Positions 15,908 through 24,293 of a DNA stretch of 37,539 nucleotides are shown here, piece after piece. The position numbers and the translations under genes were made by a program. Under the pieces are notes generated by a model, which saw only the letters and a program-made list of their open reading frames with translations, did no database searches and was not told where the DNA came from. This DNA is from Acidobacteriota bacterium. GTDB lineage: Bacteria > Acidobacteriota > Terriglobia > Terriglobales > Acidobacteriaceae. The DNA lies in NCBI GenBank assembly GCA_023441255.1, contig JAEZPW010000332.1, positions 1 to 37,539 of the forward strand. Direction: 5' to 3'. The first letter of the stretch is position 1, and each line of letters opens with the position of its first letter.

Positions 15908-16792
15908 ATGGCATCGATATTGATCACCGGAACGAGCAAAGGGATCGGTTTCGAGACGGCCTTGGCTTTCGGCCGTGCAGGCCACCGAGTTCATGCCACC
16001 ATGCGAAACCCGTCCCAAGCGCCGGAGCTGGCGGAAACGGCGAAGCGGGAGAAACTGGCGATCACGGTTTCACGAATGGACGTTGACTTCGACGAATCCG
16101 TCATCGACGCCATCGCGACCATCCACGAAGATCACGGGCCCATTGACGTGCTCGTCAATAACGCCGGCGTGGAGCGGGCCAGTTCGGTGGAAGAACTACC
16201 GCTGGCCGACTTCAGGGCGGTCATGGAGACAAATTATTTCGGTGCGCTGCGATGCATCAAGGAGCTGTTGCCGCACATGCGCCGGCGCCGCAGCGGGTGC
16301 ATCGTGAACGTAAGCTCAGTCGCCGGACGAATTACCAGTCCACCGCTTAGCGCATACACAGCGAGCAAGTGGGCGTTGGAAGCGCTCACCGAGGGTCTGG
16401 CCGGTGAAATGAAGACGTTTAATGTCCGGGTGCTTCTCATTGAACCGGGCATCATCGATACGGCAATGGCGCGGCGCATCGCAGATCAATGGGACGGCTC
16501 AGAGTATGGCCAGAGTACTCGTTTCGCTTCTCTGTTTCGCGCCTCGCTGCAGCAACCTCGCCCGGTATCGGACGTGGCTGAGAAGATCCTTGAAGTAGTC
16601 GAGAGTGGAACGTGGCAACTGCGGCATCCCGTAGGACCCGATGCCGTTCCCTTCCTGCAATGGCGTCAGCAGATCACGGACGAACAGTGGATCGATCTGC
16701 ACGCGAGCGACGACGAGACCTGGTATCGCCGCATCGAGCACGATTTCGGAATGGATACCCGGCCGAAGGTGCAGATGAAAAAGGCCTCCTAA
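15908..16792 (+). CDS. SDR family NAD(P)-dependent oxidoreductase
   Basis: A classical short-chain dehydrogenase of 294 residues. The Rossmann glycine motif TGTSKGIG lies at the N-terminus, followed by DVLVNNAGVERA (NNAG). Next come the catalytic serine strand IVNVSSVAG and the active-site YTASK motif. The LLIEPGIIDT segment after the active site is typical. Members of this branch reduce carbonyls or oxidise secondary alcohols; the substrate is not deducible. A GAGGCGACC (15898-15906) immediately precedes the ATG. The C-terminal 60 residues form an unusually long acidic tail (ASDDETWYRRIEHDFG). It is convergent with the serine hydrolase gene. Confidence 0.92.
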   Translation: MASILITGTSKGIGFETALAFGRAGHRVHATMRNPSQAPELAETAKREKLAITVSRMDVDFDESVIDAIATIHEDHGPIDVLVNNAGVERASSVEELPLADFRAVMETNYFGALRCIKELLPHMRRRRSGCIVNVSSVAGRITSPPLSAYTASKWALEALTEGLAGEMKTFNVRVLLIEPGIIDTAMARRIADQWDGSEYGQSTRFASLFRASLQQPRPVSDVAEKILEVVESGTWQLRHPVGPDAVPFLQWRQQITDEQWIDLHASDDETWYRRIEHDFGMDTRPKVQMKKAS

Positions 16793-16813
16793 AGCCGATT
16801 ACGAACGTGTTCG

Positions 16814-18790
16814 TCAGTATGCGAGGTTCCAACTGAGTAGGTGGAAGCTGACCACGAACCACGCGAAAGCGACGCAGGCCACGGTCAAACCCGTCGTGTA
16901 CACTCTGCTCCACCAGCCGCCAACCCGCCATGATGTATACGCGCTGTACGCGACGGGCACTGTGCCCAGCACACCCAGGGCCGCGACAAGCTGCAACATG
17001 CGTATCCAAACGTCATTCTTCGCCTGGAACACCGTAAGGTGCTGCATGGAATACGCCAGTATTGCGACCACGGCCACAAGAAAGAGCAGACAAAGAGCGC
17101 AGGTGAGCTTGACGGCAATTCGTAGTCGAGACTGTTGCGGCAACAACGTTAGTCTCAGGCCATAGTGCTTGCGCACGATTGCCGCTACGGGCCAAATGAG
17201 CAATGTGAGGCCGAACATCGCGATGACAAACCCCAGCACCGTTTGCAGAAAAGGTTTGCTGCGGGTCCATGACACCCGCTCAAAGACTTCCACCGGATCG
17301 GTCCCCACCAGCAGGCCACGGTCGGGCAGCAGGATGAGCTTGTTCTGTCCTCCCACCTCGCCGAAAGTCATGTTACCGATCGGTCGCCAGCGCTTCGGCT
17401 GCCCGTCCGTGCGATCCATGCCGTCCATTTTCAGAGTGCCGTCAGGATCAACCGAAACGGTCTTCCCGACGAGCGCGTACCACAAGAAACTCAAGACCGT
17501 TGTCTCCTCCCGCCGGCTTGCTACGTACGAACCGGCGGCCTGCTGGGCTTCACGTTTCGCTGCATCCGTGACCCCCGGCGCATTGGACGGCGAAAATGGG
17601 AAGTAGCGGTCCATGAACTGTTCCCAGACGAACGCTCGCGGGTCAGTGTCGCCCGTTCCCGAACTGTTGTACGAAATGAAGAATCCGACACCGGCATCGG
17701 TGACGAGGTGAAGATCGCTGTGGAAGTAGGCCAGGTCTCCTCCGTGACCGATAATCTTATGGCCGTTCCGGTTCTCCTCGTAAAAGCCGAGAGCCATGCC
17801 ATCCACGTCGGGATGCATCGTGAACTGACGCGCGTGCATCAGCCGCGCAGTTTCCGGACGCAGTATCTGCACTCCCTGGTATTGCCCGTCTTGCAGATGA
17901 GCAACGATGAAGGGCGCGATGTCGGTCGCGGCCAGCGCGAGGCTGCCCGACGGCGCCGGCTCCGGTGTCAGCAGTTCAAAAGGTTCGGCCGGCTGCGAAG
18001 CCACCTTGTATCCTTGCGACATCAGTGGCTGCAAACGATCGGGCGTGGGCTGCCGAAAGGTCGCAGTCTTCATTCCGAGGGGATGAAAGATGTAGTCCTC
18101 TATATAGCTCTCGAACGGCCGCCCGGACACTCTCTCGACGATGTAGCCTGCGAGGTCCGCGCCATAATTTGAGTACGCCGGGACCGCGCCTGGGGCATGA
18201 ATCTGGCGTGGCACGTTATGCCTCAGGTACGTTCCGAGCGGCGTCAGGTCGGCAACCTTCTCCACCTCCAAACCTTTCACGACCTCTTCGAACCCGGCGC
18301 TATGGGTCATCAAGTTGCGCAGTGTCACCGGCCTGCCATACGTGTGCGGGATCTGGAAATCCAGATAGTCGTTCACGTCGCGATCAAGGTCAAGCTTTCC
18401 TTGTTCGACCAGTTGCATCACGGCCGTCCACGTGAACAGTTTTGATATTGAGCCGGGACGAAAAATGGTCGCAACGGAAACGGGCGTGCGCTTCGCCACG
18501 TCCGAATAGCCGTAGCCTTTGCCCAGGAGGACTTTGCCGTCCTTCACCACTACCACCACGGCGCCGGCAATGTCCTCTCGCGCCAGTTGCATCGTGATCA
18601 ACCCGTCGAGAAACGCTTCCACATCGCCTGATGTCATCTCATGCGCGTTGGTCCCTTGCGCGCGAGCGGGCACCGGCTTCTTTGTTTTCGGTTCCGGCCC
18701 TTGCGGCGTCTGCGCCCGCATACTGGGCAGGAGAAACATGAGCAATGCGATAACGAGCGAGAACCGCGTGGAGTCATGGCGAAGGGTCAT
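16814..18790 (-). CDS. Membrane-anchored serine hydrolase (class C beta-lactamase-like)
   Basis: A 658-residue protein. A signal peptide (residues 1-26) is followed by a penicillin-binding/AmpC-like domain. The catalytic SxxK is SISK at 114-117, the YxN is Y206-S-N208, and the third motif is GHGGDLAYF. After a roughly 100-residue linker the C-terminus has four transmembrane helices: one with FGLTLLIWPVAAIV, one with CALCLLFLVAVVAILAYSM, one with LQLVAALGVLGTVPVAYSAY, and the last with TVACVAFAWFVVSFHLL. Such enzymes act on D-Ala peptides, esters or small beta-lactams; this one is an extracytoplasmic enzyme tethered by its tail. A CACGTG-centred palindrome lies upstream of the start. Resistance function is not implied. 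Confidence 0.9.
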   Translation of the reverse strand: MTLRHDSTRFSLVIALLMFLLPSMRAQTPQGPEPKTKKPVPARAQGTNAHEMTSGDVEAFLDGLITMQLAREDIAGAVVVVVKDGKVLLGKGYGYSDVAKRTPVSVATIFRPGSISKLFTWTAVMQLVEQGKLDLDRDVNDYLDFQIPHTYGRPVTLRNLMTHSAGFEEVVKGLEVEKVADLTPLGTYLRHNVPRQIHAPGAVPAYSNYGADLAGYIVERVSGRPFESYIEDYIFHPLGMKTATFRQPTPDRLQPLMSQGYKVASQPAEPFELLTPEPAPSGSLALAATDIAPFIVAHLQDGQYQGVQILRPETARLMHARQFTMHPDVDGMALGFYEENRNGHKIIGHGGDLAYFHSDLHLVTDAGVGFFISYNSSGTGDTDPRAFVWEQFMDRYFPFSPSNAPGVTDAAKREAQQAAGSYVASRREETTVLSFLWYALVGKTVSVDPDGTLKMDGMDRTDGQPKRWRPIGNMTFGEVGGQNKLILLPDRGLLVGTDPVEVFERVSWTRSKPFLQTVLGFVIAMFGLTLLIWPVAAIVRKHYGLRLTLLPQQSRLRIAVKLTCALCLLFLVAVVAILAYSMQHLTVFQAKNDVWIRMLQLVAALGVLGTVPVAYSAYTSWRVGGWWSRVYTTGLTVACVAFAWFVVSFHLLSWNLAY

Positions 18791-19246
18791 GGTGCGTCGC
18801 AGGTGGACTGCTCCTTTTCCTAAATAGCCAGATGCAGCGCCCGGAATGGGCTGCTCACGTTTACAACACGTGTTGCAACGTAGTCAACAGGAATCAACAC
18901 TTGTTGCATCCCCAGACGATTGCGACGACCAACCGGCGGGTCGCCCATTCGAGCCCGACCTTGGTTTTGAGTGGGGCAGTTCTTGTGTGCCCAAATCGGA
19001 TAGCGTATACATACGGATTTATGTGCAACAACCGCTTCGCAGTCGGTCTTTATGTGGATAGCTAATCCGGTTCAAAGAGTGGTCAACGGGTCAACGGGCG
19101 TGTGTTGCAGCCAGCCCTTCGCCGCTGCGCTCTTTGACGGCTGTACCAACCCCGAACCTGCGCCCTTTACGGTGTGGCTCTTCAACGCACCGATGCTCGC
19201 GTCAGGCATTAGCCCATTTCGTTGGCTCCAGAACATCAGGCCGTGA
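18791..19246. other. 456-bp non-coding region upstream of the serine hydrolase
   Basis: It contains the palindrome CAACACGTGTTG at 18864-18875, a related half-palindromic stretch to 18908 and a single DnaA-box-like TGTGGATAG near 19053. No reading frame in it looks like a protein. Confidence 0.4.
18864..18875. promoter_or_regulatory. Palindromic operator candidate
   Basis: CAACACGTGTTG is a perfect 12-bp palindrome about 75 bp upstream of the serine hydrolase start. Related half-sites (TTGCAACG and ACTTGTTGCA) follow within 35 bp. A dimeric repressor site is possible; no regulator gene lies nearby. Confidence 0.35.
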
Positions 19247-19366
19247 TCATCCAGTTCGCAATGCGGCTTGCTTGTTGAAGTACAGGTACATCGACGCAAG
19301 CCCGCCGACAAAACCCGCTGAAACACTGAGCACAGTTACCGCAATGAGCTGGCGTGTCTGATTCAT
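19247..19366 (-). CDS. Candidate 39-residue single-span membrane protein
   Basis: On the minus strand an ATG at 19366 opens 39 codons ending at TGA 19247-19249. The product begins MNQTRQLIAVTVLSVSAGF and continues VGGLASMYLYFNKQAALRTG. That is a polar basic start, a 20-residue hydrophobic helix with small residues, and a basic tail, as in real small membrane proteins. A weak purine stretch (AGGTG) lies 12 bp ahead. I cannot name it. Lack of a strong ribosome binding site keeps confidence moderate. Confidence 0.4.
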   Translation of the reverse strand: MNQTRQLIAVTVLSVSAGFVGGLASMYLYFNKQAALRTG

Positions 19367-19494
19367 AAAGTTCTAGACACCTGCCTATCGTTGTGAGTTC
19401 CCGTTGGGCATGGCAGAGGAACAGTTGGCGGGCTTAATCGCAGGCGAATCCCGAATCGGGATTCTGAGTGAGAAGTGCGATTTCACAACAGCTA

Positions 19495-20016
19495 TCAGTT
19501 CACAGTCACCCTGATGCGGTTCGAGAGTGTGGAACCACGCTCTCTCGACCAGAAGGGGGCATCAGGCATTTTCATCGCCTTGCGCGCAAACTTCTCCGAT
19601 AGATAGCTTGTGTACTCCACGACAAACTCATAGGTTCCGGGCTTATTGACGAAATGCTTTAGTGGTTCATGCACACTCATACCGACAAACTCCCCTGGGT
19701 TAAGCACTACAAAATCCCAGGGTGCTGGCGGGGGTGGCAACTCGTCAGCCAGAAACGTTGTGGTTACTTCATTGCCCTGAGCATCGTAGACCCAAACATT
19801 CGTGCGGCCTCCTCCCCATCCCCACCAACGGGGCACAATCAATTGGCCACTGCCGGTGTTCTCGCGCACAATTTCTAGCTGAATGTTGCCGCTGATGCTG
19901 TAGAGCGAAGAGCCGGTACGTAGGCGAACCTTCAGCTTCGGGTTGGCAGCTTGTTGAGCGAAACACTGCAGAAGTCCGAAGAGCAGCAGTAATAAGCCCG
20001 AACTCAATTGCCTCAT
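19495..20016 (-). CDS. Secreted hypothetical protein
   Basis: A 173-residue protein with a signal peptide (MRQLSSGLLLLLFGLLQCFAQQ) and a beta-rich mature domain. Key stretches are LKVRLRTGSSLYSISGNIQLEIV, the unusual Trp/Gly patch RWWGWGGGRTNVWVY, NPGEFVGMSVHEPLKHFV and KPGTYEFVVEYTSYLSEKF. The pattern resembles an immunoglobulin-like or transthyretin-like domain for protein or surface interaction, but I do not recognise a family. A GTG eight codons further upstream is in frame; the ATG at 20016 fits the signal peptide better. It is divergent from the 20148 gene and stands alone. Confidence 0.7.
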   Translation of the reverse strand: MRQLSSGLLLLLFGLLQCFAQQAANPKLKVRLRTGSSLYSISGNIQLEIVRENTGSGQLIVPRWWGWGGGRTNVWVYDAQGNEVTTTFLADELPPPPAPWDFVVLNPGEFVGMSVHEPLKHFVNKPGTYEFVVEYTSYLSEKFARKAMKMPDAPFWSRERGSTLSNRIRVTVN

Positions 20017-20147
20017 GGGCAGCACTTTACGCCGACTCACGGCTAAGTTCCACGATTGTTGGCGGTAGCAGGGCTCCTGTCCACCTATCCGGCCACTCTG
20101 GATACTGAGCGATAAGCCGATTTATCGCCAACAATCCCAGCCGTACA

Positions 20148-20651
20148 ATGAACAACGTGAAAACGACCCACTCCCTGCCACGTTCGTTACGAAATGTGCT
20201 CATCTTGGTCGCCCTTCTACTTGTCGCGACGTTGGCGTTTTCGCGTCAGAAAAGCGAATCAGTGTCAGGGAGAATCATTGCGCATGACCGTGGTTTGACC
20301 TGCTTAAACGGTAATGCGTACTGGTCAGTTATCATTCGCCTTCAACAGGCACATGGCCGCCATCCCCGATACGTTCGAGTGAATCTTTCGCTACCCTGCG
20401 CAGAATTACCGAACTGGCTGAACGCGAAGTCGTCTACACAACAATTCCGCCTGATTCGAGATAAAGCACGTGATGAAGTGCTCGAAGAGTTTCTACGGTG
20501 CGGCGGGGAATCTCCCAACGGCGGTGAACCTTGTATCCGTACTCCAGCTTGGTTGCGTGTTCCCGATGCTGAACGCGAAGAACTGCCATTTGGGAACATA
20601 GTACCAGCGTATCAATTTGCCGACTCGCCGTTGGCCGATATCATAATCTGA
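20148..20651 (+). CDS. Hypothetical protein with N-terminal membrane anchor
   Basis: A 167-residue protein with a basic N-terminus and one hydrophobic helix (NVLILVALLLVATLAFS, about residues 17-33), then an extracytoplasmic domain. The domain has four cysteines (in LTCLNGN, LPCAELP, RCGGESP and EPCIRTP), which could form two disulfides, and ends hydrophobic (ADSPLADIII). No family is recognised. The ATG at 20148 has no clear Shine-Dalgarno. It faces away from the secreted-protein gene at 20016 and converges on dnaN after 310 bp. A divergent promoter region lies at 20041-20147. Confidence 0.6.
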   Translation: MNNVKTTHSLPRSLRNVLILVALLLVATLAFSRQKSESVSGRIIAHDRGLTCLNGNAYWSVIIRLQQAHGRHPRYVRVNLSLPCAELPNWLNAKSSTQQFRLIRDKARDEVLEEFLRCGGESPNGGEPCIRTPAWLRVPDAEREELPFGNIVPAYQFADSPLADIII

Positions 20652-20961
20652 GAACCGCACTCGAAAAGACCAACGTAAACGCACACGTAACCCCGAATTT
20701 CATCATTCCGTCTGTGCCTCAGCAACTCTCGGCATCTGCTAGAGTTATGCCTGTTCTCGAAGATAGCTGTCGCGAACAGGGCTTCTATCCAACTATCCAG
20801 AGTGCCCCATTTGATTTGGACAGTTGTTGAAACGAGGAAAGCCAGATTTGAGAGCGCGGTGGTGGTGAAATCAGAGGGCGAGTTCCGCATAAACCATAAC
20901 GGCTACTCCGAATATCTCGAAGTAGCCGTGGTGTTCTCTTCGAACTCGGTTGCGGTCAGTT
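20652..20961. other. 310-bp non-coding region between convergent genes
   Basis: No protein-like frame is seen. The one clear structure is a hairpin at 20899-20929 close to the dnaN stop codon. Confidence 0.4.
20899..20929 (-). terminator. Hairpin downstream of dnaN
   Basis: ACGGCTACT (20899-20907) pairs perfectly with AGTAGCCGT (20921-20929) around a 13-nt loop that can pair further (CGA with TCG). It lies about 33 bp beyond the dnaN stop. There is no T-tract on either side, so termination efficiency is uncertain. Confidence 0.4.
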
Positions 20962-22083
20962 TCAGATTCTCATCGGCATTACCACATACCGATACTTGAA
21001 CTCCGCATCGCCATTCGTAGCCGGACGTAGCTGGCCGGCCGACTGAGGGTCCTTTAACTCGAGCTGAATCTCATTCCCGTTGGTGGCCTTCAGGAAGTCG
21101 AGCAGGTACTGGCTGTTGAAGCCAATGACTAGCGGGTCGCCCTGGAAGGTGGTCTCGATCGAGTCTTCCGATTCGCCTGAGTCGGTTGATGATGACGAGA
21201 TGCGGATCTCGTTCTTGTCGAGCCGCAGGCGTATGGCGCCGGAGCGCTCGTCGGCAAACTGGGCCACGCGCTGGATGGCCGAGGTGAAGTCCTCGCAATG
21301 GACCGAGACGATCTTGTTATTGTCGCGCGGCAGCACGGCTTCGTAGTTCGGGAACTGGCCGGTCAACTGGCGAGCCGTCAGCAGACGCGGGCCGATCCGG
21401 AAGAACAGGGTCGATTCGTCTTTCGCGAACTCGATGGCATCGGTATCGCTCATATTGAGGAGCGAGTTGAGTTCGGCCATGGCTTTCTTCGGAACCAGCA
21501 CCTTCATCTCGCCGCCGGTGACCTCAAGCTTCGCTGCGGTGTTCTCGATGTGTGCCAACCGGTGGCCGTCGGTGGCCACCATGGCGATGGACTCAGACTT
21601 GAGCACCATCAACGCGCCGCTCAGCGTGTAGCGCGATTCCTCGCTGGAAATCGCAAAGATGGTCTTGGCGATCTCGGTGCGCAGAACCTGGGCGGGAATC
21701 TTAACGACGCCGGCCGTTGGGAACGCAGGCAGGCTGGGGAAGTTGGCGCGCGCCATGCCGACCATCTTGGTGTTCGAACGGCCGCTGCGAATCTGCACCC
21801 AATGGTTCTCCAGCAGCTTGATGGAGATGTCGCCATCGGGCAGCAGCTTTACGTAGTCATAAAGCTTCCGTGCCGGAATGGTGCACGATCCCTCTTTTTT
21901 GATGGTGGCGCGGCAGGTCGTCCGCAGACTCAGGTCGAGATCGGTGGCGGTAATCGTGAGCGTGTCGCCCGCCGCCTCGAACAGGAAGTTGGACAGAATC
22001 GGTATGGTCGTCTTGCGTTCGACTACGCCTTGTGTCGCTGTTAGTTCCTTGAGAAGGTCGAACTTGCTGACGGTTATCTCCAT
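20962..22083 (-). CDS. dnaN: DNA polymerase III subunit beta (sliding clamp)
   Basis: DnaN forms the ring-shaped clamp that gives processivity to DNA polymerase III. The product begins MEITVSKFDLLKELTATQGVV and has the three-domain repeated fold of 373 aa. Recognisable stretches are TTIPILSNFLFEA, ARKLYDYVKLLPDG, VATDGHRLAHIE, GFNSQYLLDFLKA and the C-terminal YRYVVMPMRI. The start at 22083 has an excellent Shine-Dalgarno (GGAGGCGAAGGA); the frame stays open 18 codons upstream but without protein character. It follows dnaA on the same strand after a 346-bp gap that holds the candidate replication origin. Confidence 0.97.
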   Translation of the reverse strand: MEITVSKFDLLKELTATQGVVERKTTIPILSNFLFEAAGDTLTITATDLDLSLRTTCRATIKKEGSCTIPARKLYDYVKLLPDGDISIKLLENHWVQIRSGRSNTKMVGMARANFPSLPAFPTAGVVKIPAQVLRTEIAKTIFAISSEESRYTLSGALMVLKSESIAMVATDGHRLAHIENTAAKLEVTGGEMKVLVPKKAMAELNSLLNMSDTDAIEFAKDESTLFFRIGPRLLTARQLTGQFPNYEAVLPRDNNKIVSVHCEDFTSAIQRVAQFADERSGAIRLRLDKNEIRISSSSTDSGESEDSIETTFQGDPLVIGFNSQYLLDFLKATNGNEIQLELKDPQSAGQLRPATNGDAEFKYRYVVMPMRI

Positions 22084-22429
22084 AATTCCTTCGCCTCCGA
22101 CCACCTGTTCCAGGTCGCGCGTGCCTGGGTTCGACAACCCAAAACCACACGACTTTTATTCGCTTACCTTATATCAAAGAATAATAAGTAAAAACAGCAG
22201 TAGCAGTAGGGGCGTAGCAAATGTGGAAATCAGCTTCGCACCCGCGTCCAGTGCACGTTTCCGCAACCAGGAACATTGTTTATAACTAGCCCTGCCTGAG
22301 GATGCCGGTGGATGTTTTCTGCCGGTCCAGGAGAAAACCACCTTTTCTTCCACGCCTTCCACATACCATCCACAAGACCCGCCGTGGAAGAACCGGCTGA
22401 ACCGTGGAAATCGCGGCCGTAACCGCAAT
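22084..22429. other. oriC: dnaA-dnaN intergenic region, candidate oriC
   Basis: The segment 22151-22195 is strikingly AT-rich for this genome (TTTTATT, ATATCAAAGAATAATAAG), as expected of a DNA-unwinding element. About 150 bp further on, 22346-22374 has three tightly packed DnaA-box-like 9-mers ending at 22354, 22363 and 22374. Inverted relatives (CGTGGAAGA and CGTGGAAAT) start at 22383 and 22403, and ATGTGGAAAT lies near 22221. None is a perfect TTATCCACA. Position between dnaA and dnaN is a common oriC location. Plausible but unproven. Confidence 0.5.
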
Positions 22430-23794
22430 TTAGGCGTTCAGCATCTCGGTCAATTTATTAAGCATCCTGTTCAAATCTTTGTCGTCCTTGCGCTGCTCTT
22501 CGATCTTCTCCACCGAGTGCAGGACGGTCGTATGGTGCTTGCCGCCGAACTGCCGTCCGATCTCCGGCAGGCTGGCATCAGTCAGGTGCTTAGCCAGGTA
22601 CATGGCAATCTGGCGCGGATACACGACCTGCCGCGCATTGTTCTTGGCCTTGATTTCGGTTACGCGCATCCCGAACTGCTCGGCCACCATCTTCTGGATG
22701 GCCTCGATGGTGATCTTCTTAACCTGCGCATCGATCAGGTTCTTGAGCGTCTGCTGCGCATAGGCCAGATTGATATCACTGCCTGTCATCGAGGCGTGGG
22801 CCACCAATCGCAGCAGCGCCCCTTCGAGCTCTCGAACGTTCGACCTGACATTCGAGGCGATGAACAGCGCGATGTCGGTGGGAATCGTGACTTTCTGTTC
22901 CTCGGCCTTCTTCTGCAGAATGGCGACCTTGGTTTCGAGGTCGGGCATCTGGATATCGGCGATCAGACCCCACTCGAAACGGCTGCGCAGGCGGTCCTCA
23001 ATCTCAGCCAGTTCTTTCGGCGGCCGATCGCTGGCGATTACGATCTGCTTCTGCGACCCGTGCAACGCATTGAACGTATGGAAAAATTCTTCCTGCGTAC
23101 GTTCCTTCTGCGCCAGAAACTGTATGTCGTCCACCAGCAGCACATCGACGTTCCGGAACTTGTCGCGGAAGCTGCTCATGCGGTCATAGCGCAGAGAGCT
23201 GATCATCTCATTTGTGAAAGTCTCGCTGCTCAGATAGCGGATCGAAAGGTGAGGATAGAGCTTCTTGGTCTCGTGGCCGATGGCCTGAACAAGGTGCGTC
23301 TTGCCCAAACCGACGCCGCCGTAGAGGAAGAGCGGGTTGTAGGCCTTTGATGGGCGTTCGGCAACGGCCCGGGCCGCGGCGTGAGCGAACTGGTTCGCCG
23401 ATCCGATGACGAAGTTGTCGAACACATACTTCGAGTTCAACTGCGCCGCGCCGTCCCAATCGAAGCGTGCCTGTCCACCGGGTATACCCGGAACCGGTGT
23501 GGGAGGTTCAGCGCGCGTGGGCGCCGGCGCCGGTTTCTCGACGGCTATAAACTCCACGTCCTCAAATTCCAGACCAAGGTTCTCGATGGCTTCTGCGATC
23601 AGGTCGGCGTAGCGTTCGCCGACGTGCTGAAACTCCGCCGTAGGCACCGTGACAAACAGTTTGCCGTTCTCCGCATGGCTGTAGCGGGTGGGCTTGAGCC
23701 AGGTTTCGTAGGAGTGGCGATTGACCTTCTTCTCGAGTGCGTCCAGGATCCGGAGCCAGGGGTTCGCACTTGCGGTAGCGCTGGTAACAGACAT
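22430..23794 (-). CDS. dnaA: Chromosomal replication initiator protein DnaA
   Basis: DnaA is the AAA+ initiator that binds DnaA boxes at oriC and loads DnaB. The 454-residue product has the N-terminal DnaB-interaction domain (WLRILDALEKKVNRHSYETW) and a short Pro-rich linker around residue 95-110. The AAA+ core follows, with Walker A GGVGLGKTHL and Walker B LLVDDIQFLAQ plus RLRSRFEWGLIADIQ. The C-terminal DNA-binding domain includes RQIAMYLAKHLTDASL and the signature GGKHHTTVLHSVEKI. The ATG at 23794 gives a normal N-terminus. It is divergent from mnmE across a 499-bp gap. Confidence 0.97.
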   Translation of the reverse strand: MSVTSATASANPWLRILDALEKKVNRHSYETWLKPTRYSHAENGKLFVTVPTAEFQHVGERYADLIAEAIENLGLEFEDVEFIAVEKPAPAPTRAEPPTPVPGIPGGQARFDWDGAAQLNSKYVFDNFVIGSANQFAHAAARAVAERPSKAYNPLFLYGGVGLGKTHLVQAIGHETKKLYPHLSIRYLSSETFTNEMISSLRYDRMSSFRDKFRNVDVLLVDDIQFLAQKERTQEEFFHTFNALHGSQKQIVIASDRPPKELAEIEDRLRSRFEWGLIADIQMPDLETKVAILQKKAEEQKVTIPTDIALFIASNVRSNVRELEGALLRLVAHASMTGSDINLAYAQQTLKNLIDAQVKKITIEAIQKMVAEQFGMRVTEIKAKNNARQVVYPRQIAMYLAKHLTDASLPEIGRQFGGKHHTTVLHSVEKIEEQRKDDKDLNRMLNKLTEMLNA

Positions 23795-23992
23795 GTCAGA
23801 CCTGCAAATAGCCGCTGCCGTCGCGACCAGAAATCGAGCCGCTCACGCAGCTTCTGGAAAAGAAATACCTCAGCGCGTCCGGCAAATCGCGCTGGAAAAG
23901 TTATCAGCCTTGCGGCTGCAAGACTTGCACACGATCTTGTGCGTCAACGCTCTCGTGGAACTTTGGGCATACTAGCACGAATACCAGCGGCC

Positions 23993-24001
23993 TGTGGAAA
24001 A
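23993..24001 (-). promoter_or_regulatory. DnaA-box-like 9-mer upstream of dnaA
   Basis: TGTGGAAAA is the complement of TTTTCCACA, the same 9-mer found in both composite parS elements. At about 200 bp upstream of dnaA it could be an autoregulatory site or part of the origin. Confidence 0.4.
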
Positions 24002-24146
24002 AGTCTGAAGTGTTCGCCAGAAACGTTTCAAATTGATTTGGAATTACCGCAATTTGCAGCGCCTGCGGTGCAATTTGCGCCCAGTTTGAGTCGAACTTTA
24101 GCACGTTCGGACATTCCGCTTACAAGGGCTCTCCATGCACCAACCA

Positions 24147-24192
24147 ACAGCTAATACAACTGACAGCTAATGGCTGAAGGCTAACAGCTAAT
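24147..24192. repeat. Three ACAGCTAAT words
   Basis: The 9-mer occurs at 24147-24155, 24163-24171 and 24184-24192, all in the same orientation, in an AT-richer stretch 100 bp before mnmE. Spacing is 16 and 21 bp. Confidence 0.4.
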
Positions 24193-24293
24193 TCTCCTTC
24201 TCAGCTGTCCTGAAATCGACGTCTTTACCCCACTGGTAACTGCCTGTTGTTGCCGCAACGCGCCCCCGCTGACCTCTTTCGTACAATTGTCCT

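Larger units (their letters stand above)
23795..24293. other. 499-bp divergent region between dnaA and mnmE
   Basis: No gene is seen; in particular rpmH, rnpA, yidC and jag, usual here in many bacteria, are absent. Structures noted: a DnaA-box-like TGTGGAAAA at 23993-24001, a GCACA/TGTGC inverted repeat near 23927-23942, GCAATTTGC twice at 24049-24057 and 24070-24078 (21-bp period), and three ACAGCTAAT words at 24147, 24163 and 24184. The dnaA and mnmE promoters must lie here. Confidence 0.5.

Noticed and set aside
18421..18445. CCACGTGAACA resembling parS inside the serine hydrolase gene
   Set aside because: Only one half matches the consensus and the sequence is explained by coding for the conserved hydrolase.
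21298..22044. 248-codon plus-strand frame opposite dnaN
   Set aside because: It is a mirror of the conserved dnaN coding sequence and has no protein-like features.
22517..23350. 277-codon plus-strand frame opposite dnaA
   Set aside because: It is produced by the GC-rich third positions of dnaA on the other strand.
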